Shown: one piece after another, positions 41,531-50,068 of the stretch | How the letters are laid out: each line of letters starts with the position of its first letter | Numbering within the stretch: the first letter of the stretch is position 1 | Origin: Paracoccaceae bacterium | GTDB taxonomy: Bacteria > Pseudomonadota > Alphaproteobacteria > Rhodobacterales > Rhodobacteraceae | Assembly: GCA_019454225.1 (NCBI GenBank) | Contig: CP075370.1 | Location: forward strand, 62,001 to 126,000 | Length of the DNA: 64,000 bases | Direction: 5' to 3' | Made by a program: the position numbers and the translations under genes | Notes under the pieces: model-generated | Told to the model about the DNA's origin: nothing | The model's input: the letters and a program-made list of their open reading frames with translations, nothing else | The model's database searches: none

Positions 41531-42366
41531 CACGGACCCTCGAACGCGCGGTCGTGCAGCAGCGAGGGAACGCGGCCACGGGCGCGGTCGACCTGGGCGA
41601 GGTCGATCTCGACAAGGGTGACGCCGGGGGCGGTTCCGGCATCGGCCAGAACCTCGCCCCAGGGGGCCACGGCCAGACTGTGCCCGTGGGTCTGGCGCCC
41701 CTTGCCGCCGCCCGCGGGTTCCGGGTGGTGGCCGGTCTGGGCGGGGGCGAGGATGAAGCACCCCGTCTCGATCGCGCGGGCACGCAGCAGGGTTTCCCAA
41801 TGCGCGGCCCCGGTGAGGTGGTTGAAGGCGGCGGGAACGGTGATCACCTGCGCGCCGGCCTGCGCCAGGCGGCGGTAGAGGTGGGGAAAGCGGATGTCGT
41901 AGCAGACGGTCAGGCCGATGCAGGCCAGCGGCGTGTCGGCCAGAACCGCCCGGGCGCCCGGGCGGTAGGCGGCCGATTCGCGGTAGCGCTCGGTCTCGGT
42001 CACGTCGACGTCGAACATGTGGATCTTGTCGTAGCGGGCGGCGATGGCGCCGTCGGGCGCGATCAGGAAGGACCGGTTGGCAAACCGTCCGTCGGCATCG
42101 CCCGTCAGCACGCCGAGCGATCCGATCAGCAGCCAGCGCCCGGCGCGCGCCGCCTCGGCCCGCAGGGCGGCGAGGGTGGGATCATCCGCCTCGTGGCGCA
42201 GGGTGGCGCGCTGATGGTCGCGCACCGAGGACAGGATGTTGGTGCATTCGGGGGTCAGGATCAGGTCGGCCCCGCCGGCCGCAGCCTGCCGCACGGCCGC
42301 CACCGTCAGGGGCAGGTTCGCCGCCGGATCGTCGGTCACCGAAAGCTGGATCAGCGCGGCCCGCAT
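41530..42366 (-). CDS. Carbon-nitrogen hydrolase (nitrilase superfamily, Nit1/Nit2-like)
   Basis: 278 residues. The Glu-Lys-Cys catalytic triad is visible: Glu in LILTPECTN, Lys in YDKIHMFDV, Cys in IGLTVCYDIRFPHLYR. The sequence HSLAVAPWGEVLAD near the end is typical of omega-amidase and deaminated glutathione amidase enzymes; given the adjacent glutaredoxin, deaminated glutathione repair is a sensible guess. Its start shares one base with the grxC stop (TGATG). Confidence 0.9.
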   Translation of the reverse strand: MRAALIQLSVTDDPAANLPLTVAAVRQAAAGGADLILTPECTNILSSVRDHQRATLRHEADDPTLAALRAEAARAGRWLLIGSLGVLTGDADGRFANRSFLIAPDGAIAARYDKIHMFDVDVTETERYRESAAYRPGARAVLADTPLACIGLTVCYDIRFPHLYRRLAQAGAQVITVPAAFNHLTGAAHWETLLRARAIETGCFILAPAQTGHHPEPAGGGKGRQTHGHSLAVAPWGEVLADAGTAPGVTLVEIDLAQVDRARGRVPSLLHDRAFEGP

Positions 42367-42623
42367 CAGCCGGCCAGCAGCGGATCAAGCCGGCCCGCCG
42401 CGTCCAGTCCGTGCAGGTCATCCGATCCGCCGACATGCTGCCCGCCGATGAAGATCTGCGGCACGGTGCGCCGCCCGTTCGACCGTGCCAGCATCGCCGC
42501 GCGCTGCGCGGGATCGGCGCTGACGTCGATTTCGGTGAAGGCGACGCCCTTGCGCGACAGCAGGCGCTTGGCGGCATGGCAATAGCCGCAGAAGGGGGTG
42601 GTGTAGATTTCGACGGGCTTCAC
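42366..42623 (-). CDS. grxC: Glutaredoxin 3
   Basis: An 85-residue dithiol glutaredoxin: PFCGYCHAAKRLLSRKGV has the CGYC active site; GRRTVPQIFIGGQHVGGSDDL has the cis-Pro and glutathione-binding end. It reduces disulphides with glutathione. It overlaps the nitrilase start by one base and follows comF by 40 bp. Confidence 0.95.
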   Translation of the reverse strand: MKPVEIYTTPFCGYCHAAKRLLSRKGVAFTEIDVSADPAQRAAMLARSNGRRTVPQIFIGGQHVGGSDDLHGLDAAGRLDPLLAG

Positions 42624-42663
42624 GGGACGGGCCTCTGGCGGTTCGGCCAGACCCTACAGGCTT

Positions 42664-43386
42664 TCAGCGGTCCTTCGCAACGCGCGCCAGTACGGCAACG
42701 GCAACATGCGTCGCCCCGGCGGCCAGGCAGGCATCCGCCGCCGCCGCCAGCGTCGCGCCCGAGGTCATCACGTCATCGACCAGCAGCACCGGCCGGTCGC
42801 GCAGCAGATGCGCCCGGCGGGGATGGATGCGCATGGCCCCCCGCACATTGGCGAATCGGCCGTCGCGGTTGCGGCCATCCTGCGTGGGGGTGCCGCGGGA
42901 CCGCAGCAGAAGGTCGGGGCAGTGGTCGATGCCCGCGGTCCGCGCCAGCGCCGCCGACAGCAGCGCCGACTGGTTGTAGCGCCGCCGCAGCAGGCGGAAC
43001 CAGTGCAACGGGACCGGCGCCGCGATCATGCCGGGTTCGATGACGGGGGCCGCCGCGCGCAGCATCCAGCGGGCGGCAGGCGCGGCAAGGTCCAGCCGGT
43101 CGCCGTGCTTGAGCGCCAGCACGAGCTTGCGCCCGTTGTCGCGGTACAGGACGGCGGCGCGGCCACGCGACCAGGGACGCGCGATGGTCAGGCAGTCGTC
43201 GCAATGCACGGGATGCCCGGGGTCGGTGCCCGGCAGCGGCACGCCACAGAGATCGCAGACAAGGCCGCCGATGAAGGGCGTGTCGCGCCAGCAGGCGGGG
43301 CAGAGCGCGAAATCTTCGGTCACCATCGCGTCGCATGTCAGGCATTGCGGCGGATAGACCGCGCGAAGCACCGCTTGCAAACCCAT
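42664..43386 (-). CDS. comF: ComF-family phosphoribosyltransferase-like protein
   Basis: 240 residues. The N-terminal zinc-finger part has CLTC, CPAC, CDLC and CDDC pairs; the C-terminal PRTase motif VLLVDDVMTSGATLAAAADA carries the ribose-phosphate loop. RRRYNQSALLSAALARTAG is another family block. ComF is linked to DNA uptake in competent bacteria, but the alphaproteobacterial role is unclear. It is divergent from the methyltransferase gene with only 23 bp between starts. Confidence 0.92.
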   Translation of the reverse strand: MGLQAVLRAVYPPQCLTCDAMVTEDFALCPACWRDTPFIGGLVCDLCGVPLPGTDPGHPVHCDDCLTIARPWSRGRAAVLYRDNGRKLVLALKHGDRLDLAAPAARWMLRAAAPVIEPGMIAAPVPLHWFRLLRRRYNQSALLSAALARTAGIDHCPDLLLRSRGTPTQDGRNRDGRFANVRGAMRIHPRRAHLLRDRPVLLVDDVMTSGATLAAAADACLAAGATHVAVAVLARVAKDR

Positions 43387-43409
43387 CCGGCCCCCCTATG
43401 GTCCGCGCC

Positions 43410-44264
43410 ATGAGCACGCCACCCCGCCTGACCGACCGCACGGCGCTTGCCCGCAACCGCGCGCGGGCAGCGCGTCAGGGCCTGGCGACCTTCCTGCAGG
43501 ACGAGGTGATCGCCGAGGTGCAGGAGAGACTGGCTGAGGTTAACAGAACCTTTACGGCCCCCGCCGTGGTGACGCCTTTTCCGGGGTTGTGGCAGGCCGC
43601 GATGCCGCAGGCGCGCATCGTCGGGGACGACCCGGTGCTGGATCTGGCGCCCGGGTCGCATGACCTGGTGATCCATGCGCTGTGCCTGCACTGGGCGGAC
43701 GACCCGGTGGGGCAGGTGGTGCAATGCGCGCGGGCGCTGCGGCCCGACGGGCTGTTCCTGGCGGTGCTGTTCGGCGGCCAGACGCTGCACGAGCTGCGCG
43801 CCTGCATGGCGGAAGCCGAGGTTGCGGTGACCGGGGGCCTGTCGCCGCGCGTGCTGCCGATGGCGGAGATCCGCGATCTGGGCGCGCTGCCGGGGCGGGC
43901 GGGACTGGCGCTGCCGGTGGCTGACGCCACGACGCGGCGCGTGCTGTATCGGGATGCCGGGCACCTGATGGCGGACCTGCGCGCGATGGGCGAGGGCAAC
44001 GCGCTTGCCGCACGGCTGCGCCGACCGACGCGGCGCGCGGTGGTGGGCGAGACGGCCGCGCGCTATGGCGCCGCGCATGGCGATGCGGAGGGCCGGATTC
44101 CGGCGACGTTCGAGCTTGTCTGGCTGACCGGCTGGGCGGCCCATCCGGACCAGCCGAGGCCGCTGCGCCCCGGGTCGGCCGCGGCCCGGCTGGCGGATGT
44201 GCTGGGCACGGCGGAACGCCCCCTGCCCGGCCCGGCCACCCCTGCGACACCGCCGCACGGTTGA
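43410..44264 (+). CDS. SAM-dependent methyltransferase (BioC/NDUFAF5-like)
   Basis: 284 residues. The N-terminus LTDRTALARNRARAARQGLATFLQDEVIAEVQERL is the conserved leader of this group. The usual GxGxG loop is largely replaced by VTPFPGLWQAAMP, and VLDLAPGSHDLVIHALCLHWADDPVGQV follows, so the SAM site is degenerate. Human NDUFAF5 hydroxylates or modifies a complex I subunit; an assembly role is therefore possible. ATG 43398 is an alternative start that adds four residues. Confidence 0.85.
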   Translation: MSTPPRLTDRTALARNRARAARQGLATFLQDEVIAEVQERLAEVNRTFTAPAVVTPFPGLWQAAMPQARIVGDDPVLDLAPGSHDLVIHALCLHWADDPVGQVVQCARALRPDGLFLAVLFGGQTLHELRACMAEAEVAVTGGLSPRVLPMAEIRDLGALPGRAGLALPVADATTRRVLYRDAGHLMADLRAMGEGNALAARLRRPTRRAVVGETAARYGAAHGDAEGRIPATFELVWLTGWAAHPDQPRPLRPGSAAARLADVLGTAERPLPGPATPATPPHG

Positions 44265-44313
44265 CCGCGCGGCATCCGGGGTTATCTGACGGGGCAGGAA
44301 CCCCAGGAACGGA

Positions 44314-45453
44314 ATGACCGCGATGCTTGACGCCAAGCCGGGCGTGGCCCATGCCACCGCGATGACCCGCGCCGAAATTCCCGCCGAAGCCGCCCGCACC
44401 CTGCCTGCCGGACAGGGCAGGCTTGCCCATGCCCCCGCCGACCACCCCGCCGTGCGCGAGGCGAAGGTGGGCATCCTGCTGGCCAACCTCGGGACGCCCG
44501 ACAACTACGACTACTGGTCGATGCGCCGCTACCTGAACGAGTTCCTGTCGGACAAGCGGGTGATCGACTATTCCGCCTGGCTGTGGCAGCCGCTGCTGCA
44601 GCTCGTGATCCTGACCAAGCGGCCCTTCAGTTCGGGCGCCAACTACAAGCTGATCTGGAACCACGAGAAGGGCGAGAGCCCGCTGATGACGATCACCCGG
44701 GACCAGACCGCCGGGGTGGCGCAGGCGATGGCCGACCGGTTCGGCAACCGCGTCATGGTCGATTTCTGCATGCGCTACGGCAATCCGTCGACCGAATCGA
44801 AGGTCCGCGCGATGGTCGAGTCGGGATGCGAGAAGATCCTGTTCTTTCCGCTGTATCCGCATTACGCGGGCGCCACCTCGGCCACCGCGAACGATGCGTT
44901 CTTCCGGGCGCTGATGAAGGAAAAGCGGCAGCCTGCCGCCCGGACGGTGCCGGAATACTTCGACCATCCGCTGTACATCGACGCGCTCGCCCAGTCGGTC
45001 GAACGCGCCTATGCGGGGCTTGACCACAGGCCCGACGTGCTGGTCGCCAGCTATCACGGGATGCCCAGGCGGTATCTGATGTCGGGCGATCCCTATCACT
45101 GCCAGTGCGCCAAGACCTCGCGCCTGCTGCGCGAGCGGATGGGGTGGGCGCAGGGGACGATCGACACCACGTTCCAGTCGGTGTTCGGCCCCGAGGAATG
45201 GCTGCGGCCCTATACGGTGGAACATGTCGCCGAGCTTGCGAAGGCCGGGAAGAAGCGAATCGCGGTGATCGCGCCCGCCTTCAGCGCCGATTGCATCGAG
45301 ACCCTCGAAGAGATCAACGGAGAGATCCGCGAGGCCTTTGAACATGCAGGTGGCGAGAGCTTTACCTACATTCCCTGCCTGAACGACGACGCGGCGCATG
45401 TCGCCGCCCTGTCGGCGGTGATCGAGGAGAATCTGGCGGGCTGGCTGCGCTGA
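44314..45453 (+). CDS. hemH: Ferrochelatase
   Basis: 379 residues; inserts iron into protoporphyrin IX at the last step of haem synthesis. ILLANLGTPDNYDYWSMRRYLNEFLSD starts the core. The catalytic H248 is in ASYHGMPRRYL, and FSADCIETLEEI has the conserved Glu. An N-terminal extension of about 45 residues precedes the core, and HCQC near 262-265 may contribute to an iron-sulfur site as in some bacterial forms. It ends at a bidirectional terminator shared with a small exported protein. Confidence 0.95.
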   Translation: MTAMLDAKPGVAHATAMTRAEIPAEAARTLPAGQGRLAHAPADHPAVREAKVGILLANLGTPDNYDYWSMRRYLNEFLSDKRVIDYSAWLWQPLLQLVILTKRPFSSGANYKLIWNHEKGESPLMTITRDQTAGVAQAMADRFGNRVMVDFCMRYGNPSTESKVRAMVESGCEKILFFPLYPHYAGATSATANDAFFRALMKEKRQPAARTVPEYFDHPLYIDALAQSVERAYAGLDHRPDVLVASYHGMPRRYLMSGDPYHCQCAKTSRLLRERMGWAQGTIDTTFQSVFGPEEWLRPYTVEHVAELAKAGKKRIAVIAPAFSADCIETLEEINGEIREAFEHAGGESFTYIPCLNDDAAHVAALSAVIEENLAGWLR

Positions 45454-45510
45454 CCGGCGGGCCCGTCAGTGGCCCTGCGGCCGGGCACCATCCCCTTGCC
45501 GGAAAAAACG

Positions 45511-45540
45511 AAAAAGGCGGCAGGAAACCTGCCGCCTTTT
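45511..45540. terminator. Bidirectional rho-independent terminator (hemH / small exported protein)
   Basis: GGCGGCAGG (45516-45524) and CCTGCCGCC (45528-45536) form a perfect 9 bp stem with an AAA loop, flanked by AAAAA on the left and TTTT on the right. It can stop transcription from both strands and lies between the two convergent stops. Confidence 0.92.
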
Positions 45541-45569
45541 CGCATTCCAGGCGCTTGACGCGCAGGAAA

Positions 45570-45752
45570 TCAGTTCGAAGCCACAGCGGCGGCAACGAGC
45601 AGCAGGAGCAGCAGCGGGATCAGGATGCCGCCCGACGAACCGGCGGTTTCCGCCGCGATCACGGGAGCTTCCATGACCGGCTCGGTCAGGCCGCCGGCGA
45701 AGGCGGTGGTGGCGGCAGCGGCCAGAACGGCGGCGAGCGCGAGTTTCTTCAT
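45570..45752 (-). CDS. Small exported or membrane protein downstream of hemH (60 aa)
   Basis: A 60-residue product. MKKLALAAVLAAAATTAFAG is a signal peptide; the mature part has a Glu-Pro-rich linker (LTEPVMEAPVIAAETAG) and ends in a membrane segment ILIPLLLLLLVAAAVASN. GGAGG lies 6 nt before ATG 45752, a much better start than the upstream ATG. Such short peptides beside hemH recur in related genomes to my knowledge, but no function is assigned. A dyad (45773-45780 with 45794-45801) sits in its 5' leader. Confidence 0.75.
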   Translation of the reverse strand: MKKLALAAVLAAAATTAFAGGLTEPVMEAPVIAAETAGSSGGILIPLLLLLLVAAAVASN

Positions 45753-46076
45753 AGTAACCTCCAGTTTTCGCACGCAGCCGGTGGTTTCAGAGGCGGCTGC
45801 GCGCTCCCAAGTGAATACCTCGTAAGTGGTGTGTAACCAGAGGTTTGCGCAGAAAGCAATGCGCCAGATGGACGGCAGGCGGGCGCGCGCAAGCTGTCGT
45901 CAAATCCGCAACACCTTTGCGCAGTCTGGATGCGAGCCGCCGATTTTTCGGACATTTGGCCCGACTATGTGCCCGGGTGGAACGCGAATGGCTGCACGAC
46001 TGCCCAACCGATGGGCAAAGGCACGCCGCGCGAGGGAATCGCGGCGCTTTGGCGGGACCTTGCGGATCGGCCGGAG
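45753..46076. other. Intergenic region between small exported protein and L,D-transpeptidase
   Basis: No gene is supported in these 324 bases. Next to the small gene is an 8 bp inverted repeat CGCAGCCG (45773-45780) / CGGCTGCG (45794-45801), in its 5' untranslated leader. An AT-richer patch around 45810-45840 (AATACCTCG and TAAGTGGTGTGTAACC) is a plausible promoter for it. The remainder is mixed composition with stops in all frames. Confidence 0.45.
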
Positions 46077-46682
46077 TCAGATCAGCAGAACCTGCGTTCC
46101 GACGCGCGTCAGGTCGAACAGTTCGACGATATGCTCGTTGTAGAGCCCGATGCAGCCGTTCGATGACCGGCGCCCGATCTTGCGCGTGTCGTGGGTGCCG
46201 TGAATCCGGTAGTAGGTCCACGACAGGTACAGCGCGCGCACGCCCAGCGGGTTGTCCGGCGCCCCGCCCGGCACCATGTCGGGCCATTCGGGGTTGCGTT
46301 CGCGCATCGCGGGCGTCGGACGCCACGGCGGGTTCACCACCTTCTGCACCACCTCGGTCCGGCCGCGCCGCGTCAGATCCTCGCTGAGCGGCACGGAGGT
46401 CGGATAAAGCCGATAGATCGACTGGTCCTCGGACCAGAAATGCAGGGCGCGCGAGGTCAGGTCGACAAGGACGGCGCCGCCGCGCGTGCTGTCGAAATAC
46501 TGCCGCCAGTCGAGCATCCGGAAGCTCGACACGTTGTTGCGGACGCTGGACGAGGCGCCGGGAACGAACTCGGTCGAGCCGTCCATCGCCAGCGCGGGTG
46601 CGGCAAGCCCCACCGCAGCCGTCGCGGCCGATCCGAGTATGACGCCGCGCCGCGTGATCCGCGGAACCGGACTGGATGACAT
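46077..46682 (-). CDS. L,D-transpeptidase with twin-arginine signal (YkuD domain)
   Basis: 201 residues. ITRRGVILGSAATAAVGLAAPALA has a twin Arg and a hydrophobic run, with cleavage near residue 32. The YkuD domain follows: H161 in YYRIHGTHD and C177 in SSNGCIGL. It would act on peptidoglycan in the periplasm. The ATG at 46682 gives the full signal. It is divergent from the CAP lipoprotein. It shares the HGTxD/SxGCI motif with the gene at 25459, although the rest is unlike. Confidence 0.92.
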   Translation of the reverse strand: MSSSPVPRITRRGVILGSAATAAVGLAAPALAMDGSTEFVPGASSSVRNNVSSFRMLDWRQYFDSTRGGAVLVDLTSRALHFWSEDQSIYRLYPTSVPLSEDLTRRGRTEVVQKVVNPPWRPTPAMRERNPEWPDMVPGGAPDNPLGVRALYLSWTYYRIHGTHDTRKIGRRSSNGCIGLYNEHIVELFDLTRVGTQVLLI

Positions 46683-46865
46683 TCGGGTGTTTCCTTCTGC
46701 TCTTTTGGCTGCATTCTACCCGTGCCGCAGCGGCGCGGCAACACACGCGCCCGTCAGCAGACCCCTTGGGCCAATTCCCGCGAAGGGCATTTGAATCACC
46801 CGCCCTGCCGGGATATGCAGCGGAAAACCGGGAGCCGGACAGGTTCCGCAGCAGGTGGGGCCATC

Positions 46866-47375
46866 ATGCAGGGTGTCTGGGCAGCGTTGACGGTGACGGT
46901 CTTGCTTGCGGGGTGTGCCACCGCGCCGGCAGTCAGGATCGGCCCGGACGGCAAGCCTCTGCCGCAGGTCTACCGGATCACAGCCGACCAGAACGCGCGC
47001 ATCCCCTTCCGGATGCTCGATTCGGTCAACGCGCTGCGGTCGGCCGGGGGGGCTCCGCCGCTGTCACTGAACGCGCAACTGAACGCCGCCGCCGCCACGC
47101 ATGCCCGCGACATGTCGGTGCAGAACCGCCCCTGGCACTTCGGGTCGGACGGGTCGTCGCCCTTCGACCGGGTGCGTCGCGTGGGCTATCCGGGGCAGTT
47201 GCGGGGCGAGCTGCTGTCGGAAACCTTCGAGACCGAGTTGCAGACGCTGTCGGCCTGGATGGCGCAGCCCGACACGCGGGCCATCGTGCTTGACCCTGCG
47301 GCGCGCGAGATGGGGTTTGCCTGGTTCCAGGAAGCGAACGGCAAGATCTGGTGGACGATGGTGACGGGCGGCTGA
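46866..47375 (+). CDS. CAP-domain (SCP-like) lipoprotein
   Basis: 169 residues. TVTVLLAGC is a lipobox with Cys at residue 17, so it is an exported lipoprotein. The CAP core includes LDSVNALRSAGGAPPLSLNAQLNAAAATHARDMS (conserved His) and WFQEANGKIWWTMVTG. CAP proteins in bacteria are of uncertain activity, often envelope-linked. GGTGGGG lies just upstream of ATG 46866. It converges on the third L,D-transpeptidase, 19 bp away. Confidence 0.85.
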   Translation: MQGVWAALTVTVLLAGCATAPAVRIGPDGKPLPQVYRITADQNARIPFRMLDSVNALRSAGGAPPLSLNAQLNAAAATHARDMSVQNRPWHFGSDGSSPFDRVRRVGYPGQLRGELLSETFETELQTLSAWMAQPDTRAIVLDPAAREMGFAWFQEANGKIWWTMVTGG

Positions 47376-47394
47376 AGGGCCGCCCGCCCGGACG

Positions 47395-47895
47395 TCAGGG
47401 GCGGATCAGGATGGGCGTGCCATCCTTCACCATGGCGTAGATGTCTTCCATCTCGCGGTCGGTCACCCAGATGCAGCCTTCCGTCCAGTCGCCGCGATGG
47501 CGGGCGTGACGCTGACCCTTGCCATGGATGAAGATGTCGCCGCCCGGGTTCTTGCCCTGCGCCTTGGCATAGGCGCGGTCATCTGCGTTCGGATAGGAGA
47601 TGCCGATGGACAGGTGGAAGCGGCTGTTGGGGTTCCGGCGGTCGATGGTGTACCAGCCCTCCGGCGTCTTGCCGTCGCCTTCGAACTGCTTGTGGCCCGT
47701 CGGCGCGAAGCCGAGACCGATGCGATAGGTGCGCAGCACGTCATGGTGGTGGAAAAGCTGCATCCGGCGGTCGGCCTTGTAGACGACGACGCGCGTGACC
47801 TCGGGGCCGGAGTAGCTGCGAAACTTGGAGGGCGGCCCGCAGGACGCCAGCAGCGCCACGAGCCACAACCCGATCAGAAACCGTATCACCCGCAT
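47395..47895 (-). CDS. L,D-transpeptidase lipoprotein, YafK type
   Basis: 166 residues. LLASC is a lipobox with Cys at 19. The YkuD-like domain has RMQLFHHHDVLRTYRIGLG, GDGKTPEGWYTI, H124 in IFIHGKG and C141 in WTEGCIWV. This matches the YafK/DpaA subgroup, of which E. coli DpaA releases Braun lipoprotein rather than making cross-links. Start and lipobox agree. It is followed by the ion channel on the same strand. Confidence 0.9.
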   Translation of the reverse strand: MRVIRFLIGLWLVALLASCGPPSKFRSYSGPEVTRVVVYKADRRMQLFHHHDVLRTYRIGLGFAPTGHKQFEGDGKTPEGWYTIDRRNPNSRFHLSIGISYPNADDRAYAKAQGKNPGGDIFIHGKGQRHARHRGDWTEGCIWVTDREMEDIYAMVKDGTPILIRP

Positions 47896-47950
47896 CCGCC
47901 TGCCCGATCTTTTTCCAAGCCGATAGACCGGTTCGCCGGTTTGGCAAAGC

Positions 47951-48808
47951 TCAAACGGTCTTGTCCCCGATCACGGGCGCGTCATCAGATGCAATCCCGG
48001 GCAGGTCCGCCTGCGCCGGCGGTCCGAGTGGCCCGGAGACAGGCGCCGCAGGCGGCAGCCTGACCTCGATGGCGCGCAGACGCTCCAGCACCTCGTCCCG
48101 GAAGGCGTCGGTTTCCTTGTCGCTGTCCTCGGAGGCCGCTTCCTGAAGCGAGTTAACCACAAGACCGACGAACAGGTTCACCGTGGCGAAGGTGGTCATC
48201 ATGATGAAGGGCACGAAGAAGGCCCAGGCATAGGGAAATTCCTTCATCACCGGGCGCACGATGCCCATCGACCAGGATTCGAGCGTCATGATCTGGAACA
48301 GCGAATAGGCGGACTTGCCGATCGTGCCGAACCATTCGTCGAACACAGCCCCGAACAGCTTGGTGCCCATGACCGCGCCGATGTAGAAGATCATCGCCAG
48401 CAGCAGCATGACCGACCCCATGCCCGGCAGCGCACGCACGAGGCCATCGACCACCTTGCGCAGACTGGGAGAGACCGAGACCACGCGGAACACCCGCAGG
48501 ACGCGCAACGCGCGCAGGACCGCAACGGGCCCCGACGACGGGATCAGCGCGATGACCACCACGATCAGGTCGAAGATGTTCCAGCCCGACCGGAAGAAGC
48601 GCGGGCCGAAGGCATAGAGCTTCACCGCCAGCTCGGCCACGAACACCGCCAGGCACAGGCTGTCGAGGAACAGCACGGCGGGGCCGACATAGTTCATGAT
48701 GGTGGGCGATGTATCGAGGCCAAGCAGGAATGCGTTGAACACAATCACCCAGATGATCACGTTCTGCACGCGATCTGAGTTGATCCACTCGGCGATCCGT
48801 TCCCGCAT
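47951..48808 (-). CDS. Bacterial voltage-gated sodium channel (NavBac type)
   Basis: 285 residues with six transmembrane helices, as one quarter of a tetrameric channel. The S4 voltage sensor LRALRVLRVFRVV has Arg at 99, 102, 105 and 108. The selectivity filter TLESWSM at 175-181 is identical to that of NavAb-type channels. S6 is FFVPFIMMTTFATVNLFVGLVVNSL. A long charged C-terminal tail with ESEDSD-type and ERLRAIEVRL stretches forms the assembly coiled coil. It probably supports motility or pH homeostasis, as suggested for relatives. Confidence 0.95.
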   Translation of the reverse strand: MRERIAEWINSDRVQNVIIWVIVFNAFLLGLDTSPTIMNYVGPAVLFLDSLCLAVFVAELAVKLYAFGPRFFRSGWNIFDLIVVVIALIPSSGPVAVLRALRVLRVFRVVSVSPSLRKVVDGLVRALPGMGSVMLLLAMIFYIGAVMGTKLFGAVFDEWFGTIGKSAYSLFQIMTLESWSMGIVRPVMKEFPYAWAFFVPFIMMTTFATVNLFVGLVVNSLQEAASEDSDKETDAFRDEVLERLRAIEVRLPPAAPVSGPLGPPAQADLPGIASDDAPVIGDKTV

Positions 48809-48820
48809 GCGAAAATTCCG

Positions 48821-50068
48821 TCAGGGCTGACCTGCGCGTGTCTTATCCGCAAGTCGGAACGCCGCCGCAAGCTCAACGTGCGGTGACCAGCGAAACTGAT
48901 CAACGGGTTGCACCCATTCGGGCACATATCCGGCCTGCACCAGACGCCGCGCATCCCGCGCGAATGTCGCGGCATTGCACGAGATCATCGCCACCACCGG
49001 CACGCGGGCACGCGCGATGCGGTCGGTCTGGGCCTCGGCCCCGGCGCGGGGCGGGTCGATCACCACGGCGTCGAAACCGGCCAGTTCGCCCGGTTCCAGC
49101 GGGCGGCGGAACAGGTCGCGCGCCTCGGTCGTGACGCGGCGCAGGCCCGGTGTCTGGCGCCAGGCACGGTCGAGCGCGGCGACCATGGCGGCATCGCCCT
49201 CGACCGCGTGAACCTCGGCGCCTTCCGCCAGCGGCAGGGCAAAGGTGCCGCAGCCTGCAAAAAGATCGGCCACCCGCGCGGCATCGCCGACGATGCGCCG
49301 CACGGCCGCGACGAGCGCGGACTCGCCTTCGGCGGTCGCCTGCAGGAAGGCGCCGGGTGGCGGGACCACGCGCGCCCGGCCCATCGCCTGAAACGGCGGC
49401 GCCCGCAGCGCGACCGTCTCGCCATCCCAGGTCAGGCGCGCGACGGCCTGCGCCTCGGCCAGCCGCGCAAGGCCAAGCCGCAGCGCGGCGTCGGCGGGCT
49501 TGCCGCCGGTCACCGCGATGTCGGGCCCGGCCGGACCGATCGTCACCGTGACCGACATCTCGCCCGTGCGCGAGCCGCCGATCCGGGCGAGGTCCTCGAC
49601 CGCCGGCAACGCCGCCATGACGCCCGGATGCAGCACACGGCATCCCGGCACCGGAATGATGGTGTCGGACCCTTTCATGTGAAACCCGGCCAGGGCGCCC
49701 GATTTCGTGCGCCGTGCCGACAGCGTGGCGCGGCGGCGCGATGCGGGTGGCGAGGTCAGGATCGGCAGGACCGGCGCGGTCAGCCCCTGCCCGGCCAGCG
49801 CCCCGGCCACGATCCCCTCTTTCCACCGCGCCACCAGATCATCGCCCGCGTGCTGCATGCTGCATCCGCCGCAGGTGCGGGCATGCGCACAGGGCGGGCG
49901 CACCCGGCCGGTCACGGGGGTGACGATGCGCAGGTCGGTCAGGCGGTCGCCCGTCACCGTTCCGGCGACCACCTCGCCCGGCAGGGCGCCAGCGGCGAAC
50001 AGCGGGCCATCCGGCCCCTCGGCGATTCCGTCGCCCAGATGCCCAAGCCGAAGGATCGTGAAGGTCAC
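48821..50068 (-). CDS. TrmA/RlmD-family RNA (uracil-C5) methyltransferase
   Basis: 415 residues. The N-terminus MTFTILRLGHLGDGIAEGPDGPLFAAGALPGE is TRAM-like. Cys residues CAHARTCGGCSMQH plus a later GCR could hold a 4Fe-4S cluster as in RlmD. The SAM region is VADLFAGCGTFALPLAEG; VVIDPPRAG and ISCNAATFARDARRL with the nucleophilic Cys are present. It methylates uracils in 23S rRNA or tRNA; the exact site cannot be told. Its start overlaps the ABC transporter stop by 4 nt. Confidence 0.92.
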   Translation of the reverse strand: MTFTILRLGHLGDGIAEGPDGPLFAAGALPGEVVAGTVTGDRLTDLRIVTPVTGRVRPPCAHARTCGGCSMQHAGDDLVARWKEGIVAGALAGQGLTAPVLPILTSPPASRRRATLSARRTKSGALAGFHMKGSDTIIPVPGCRVLHPGVMAALPAVEDLARIGGSRTGEMSVTVTIGPAGPDIAVTGGKPADAALRLGLARLAEAQAVARLTWDGETVALRAPPFQAMGRARVVPPPGAFLQATAEGESALVAAVRRIVGDAARVADLFAGCGTFALPLAEGAEVHAVEGDAAMVAALDRAWRQTPGLRRVTTEARDLFRRPLEPGELAGFDAVVIDPPRAGAEAQTDRIARARVPVVAMISCNAATFARDARRLVQAGYVPEWVQPVDQFRWSPHVELAAAFRLADKTRAGQP

